A DNA stretch of 64,000 nt, from contig BOPV01000001.1 in NCBI GenBank assembly GCA_018332375.1, positions 1,674,001 through 1,738,000 of the forward strand, read 5' to 3'. Positions 62,417-64,000 of the stretch are shown piece by piece. Numbering within the stretch: the first letter of the stretch is position 1; every line of letters begins with the position of its first letter. Below the pieces are notes generated by a model that had not been told where the DNA came from, did not search any database, and saw only the letters and a list, made by a program, of their open reading frames with translations. Position numbers and translations under genes: made by a program. The stretch is from Roseiterribacter gracilis (GTDB lineage Bacteria > Pseudomonadota > Alphaproteobacteria > BOG-932 > Roseiterribacteraceae).

Positions 62417-64000
62417 CTAGCCGAAGGCTGAGTCCACGAAGGTCACGAACAGACCGCCGACGGTTTTGACCTGGGTGAGCGCGAGGTTTTCGCCGCTCTC
62501 CGAGAAATTGACCAGCATCTGTTCGCGCGACAGACCGCCATTGAGCGCGTCGACCTGCACTTTCAGACCGCCCGCATCGGGATCGCGACCGAGCACGTTC
62601 TTGTACAAAGCGGTCGCGTAGCCGGCATTGTCGGGGCTGCCGTATTTGGCCTGAAACTCACCCGAGCCGATGAAGTTGCGCGCCAGCTGCAGCAACGACG
62701 TGCCCGTATCCATCGCGTGGATCTGCACTTTCAATCCGCCCTCGTCAGGCGAACGCGCGAACGCAGCCTGGTACAGACGAAATGCAGCCGGTCCGTTGCT
62801 GCCTTGATCGAGCAGTACGACGCCGTCGCTGAAGCGCAGCCGTTCGATTGAGGCCAGCGCGTCGGTGCCTTCCAATCCGGTTTTCGCTGCGACGGTCGCG
62901 TTGGTGCCCGATCGCGTCACGGTATAGTTCGAGAAGGCGAGCGCGTAGACCGCCGTATCGATACCGGCCCCGCCGTCGATCGCATCGTTTCCGCCGCCGC
63001 CCGTCAGCTTGTTGTTGGCGTCGTTGCCGAGAATCGAGTCGCCGGCACTGCCGCCGATCGCGTCTTCGATGGTCGTGTCGGCATTGATCGACACGTCGCC
63101 GAGGCCGGTGAAAAGTTCGGTCGTGTGCTGCGACAGAAAGTTGTTGATGGTCGTGCGCGCCGAACTCGGCATGCCTTGCGCGGCCAGAATGTTCAGCCAA
63201 TCAGCCTGGGTGCGAATACCGATCGACGACAGATGGCCGGGTGTCAGGTCGATCACCGACGGAAGATTCAGTGCGCTGGTATCGATCGTGTCGTGCCCGC
63301 CGCGATCGACGATGGTCTGAAACACCGCCGTCGTGTCGAAGCGATAGGTGTTGTCGCTGGTGTTGGCGGTACTGCTGCTGCCATAGAGATAGGTCAGCGC
63401 TTCCACATCGAGCAGGCCGTAATCGCTGCGATACAGCCACGAGGTCGCAACGTTCGAACCGGTCCAGCGCGGCACCAGATTTTGGCTGAGATCGCCGTAA
63501 TTCTGATAGGTCATCAGCGTGTATTCGACTCGGTCGAACGACGTGATCAGCTGCTCGGCCGTGGTTCCGACGAACGGATGTTTGAGTCCCAGCGCATGAC
63601 CGAATTCGTGCAGGAAGAGCTGGTCGAAAAACGTGCCCGGCCCAACCGGCGAGACTTCGGTGCGGTTGATCCAAATGTCGCCACCGGTTCCGCTCGGTGC
63701 CGTCGGTGATCCGTTTGGGTAATAGGCGTAGCCAGTGAAGGTGCTGGTGAAGGTGAACGAGCCGATTTCGATCGTTGCGTTCGGACTGTCGGGGACTTCG
63801 GTGAATCGGATGCCGGTGATGCTGCCGACATAGGCGATCAGCGAACGCACTTCATTGCGTGCAGCCGTGCTGAGCGGCGCAAAAGTCGTCGTCGGATCGC
63901 CATTGTCCGACGTTGGATACGAAGTCGGTGCGACATCGCGGAACGCGTAGGTGATGCTGATCGGCGTCCCGACACCCGCGGTCGAATTCCAACGCGGCGT
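62417..64000 (-). CDS. Serralysin-like M10 metalloprotease with Ca-binding repeats and DUF4214 (5' end outside window)
   Basis: At least 527 residues; the N terminus is beyond the right edge. The visible start holds RWNSTAGVGTPISITYAF, usual in serralysin-type proteins. The zinc site is HEFGHALGLKHP with the Met-turn in YTLMTYQNYG. A glycine-rich Ca-binding stretch follows (GNDANNKLTGGGGNDAIDGG), then two DUF4214-like units (RLYQAAFARSPDEGGL, LYKNVLGRDPDAGGL). This order fits export by a type I secretion system; no such system is in the window. Secreted protease role inferred. Confidence 0.88.
   Translation of the reverse strand, partial: TPRWNSTAGVGTPISITYAFRDVAPTSYPTSDNGDPTTTFAPLSTAARNEVRSLIAYVGSITGIRFTEVPDSPNATIEIGSFTFTSTFTGYAYYPNGSPTAPSGTGGDIWINRTEVSPVGPGTFFDQLFLHEFGHALGLKHPFVGTTAEQLITSFDRVEYTLMTYQNYGDLSQNLVPRWTGSNVATSWLYRSDYGLLDVEALTYLYGSSSTANTSDNTYRFDTTAVFQTIVDRGGHDTIDTSALNLPSVIDLTPGHLSSIGIRTQADWLNILAAQGMPSSARTTINNFLSQHTTELFTGLGDVSINADTTIEDAIGGSAGDSILGNDANNKLTGGGGNDAIDGGAGIDTAVYALAFSNYTVTRSGTNATVAAKTGLEGTDALASIERLRFSDGVVLLDQGSNGPAAFRLYQAAFARSPDEGGLKVQIHAMDTGTSLLQLARNFIGSGEFQAKYGSPDNAGYATALYKNVLGRDPDAGGLKVQVDALNGGLSREQMLVNFSESGENLALTQVKTVGGLFVTFVDSAFG

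Overview
The window is a 64 kb piece of a GC-rich alphaproteobacterial chromosome. The lineage call rests on gene content and order: a complete System I cytochrome c maturation operon (ccmABC-DEFGHI), an ELM1-family protein, the pepA/lptF-lptG-surA-pdxA-rsmA divergon, and the gmk ... mltG-fabF-acpP-fabG-fabD / rpsF-rpsR-rplI-dnaB block. I cannot name the order or genus. No rRNA, tRNA, CRISPR array, phage or insertion sequence was seen. Coding density is very high, many genes overlap by 4 bases (ATGA, GTGA or TTGA junctions), and only one stretch (25917-26244) exceeds 300 bases without a convincing gene.

Layout. 1-1883: a copper module with a membrane permease on the minus strand (cut by the window edge), a 16-cysteine cytosolic copper-storage-type protein and a CueR/HmrR-type regulator; a near-perfect CueR-type promoter lies directly in front of the permease. 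2004-5097: OprB porin, two small unknown genes, and a MarR-GNAT fusion with a palindromic operator over its own start codon. 5094-12951 (minus strand): small membrane protein, TMEM175-like channel, chemoreceptor, two DMT exporters and aconitase. 13146-20507: ccmABC-fecR-ccmDEFGHI. 20504-23956: two HExxH paralogues, a lysine 2,3-aminomutase-like radical SAM enzyme, a CBS protein, a dispersed palindromic repeat, and an AdhR-like MerR regulator with its own operator. 24021-30764: Cache-HAMP histidine kinase, ECF sigma factor, a 58-aa Rho-N-like protein behind a GGAAC-N17-CGTT promoter, then putA with a divergent Lrp-type putR.

30856-40887: an Ala/Thr-rich unknown protein, then an eight-gene minus-strand run (pepA, S9 peptidase, holC, S10 peptidase, 2OG oxygenase, ELM1, cyclophilin, threonine ammonia-lyase). 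41052-47520: lptF-lptG-surA-pdxA-rsmA, a degenerate PCuAC-like protein and a small membrane protein. 47521-48999: an ECF41 sigma factor and a divergent AhpD-like gene that share a two-way ECF41-type promoter. 48942-51581: gmk translationally coupled to two GNAT paralogues and a BNR sialidase-like protein. 51631-53666: SDR, VOC, pyrophosphatase and a small membrane protein. 53791-62388: fatty-acid synthesis cluster with a threonine aldolase inside it, the S6-S18-L9 operon and dnaB. 62417-64000: a serralysin-like secreted metalloprotease, cut by the window edge.

Most of the window is housekeeping. The least ordinary parts are the copper module, the inferred leaderless genes placed at MerR and ECF41 promoters, the GGAAC-type promoters, the fecR insertion in ccm, the HExxH pair and the gmk-coupled accessory genes.
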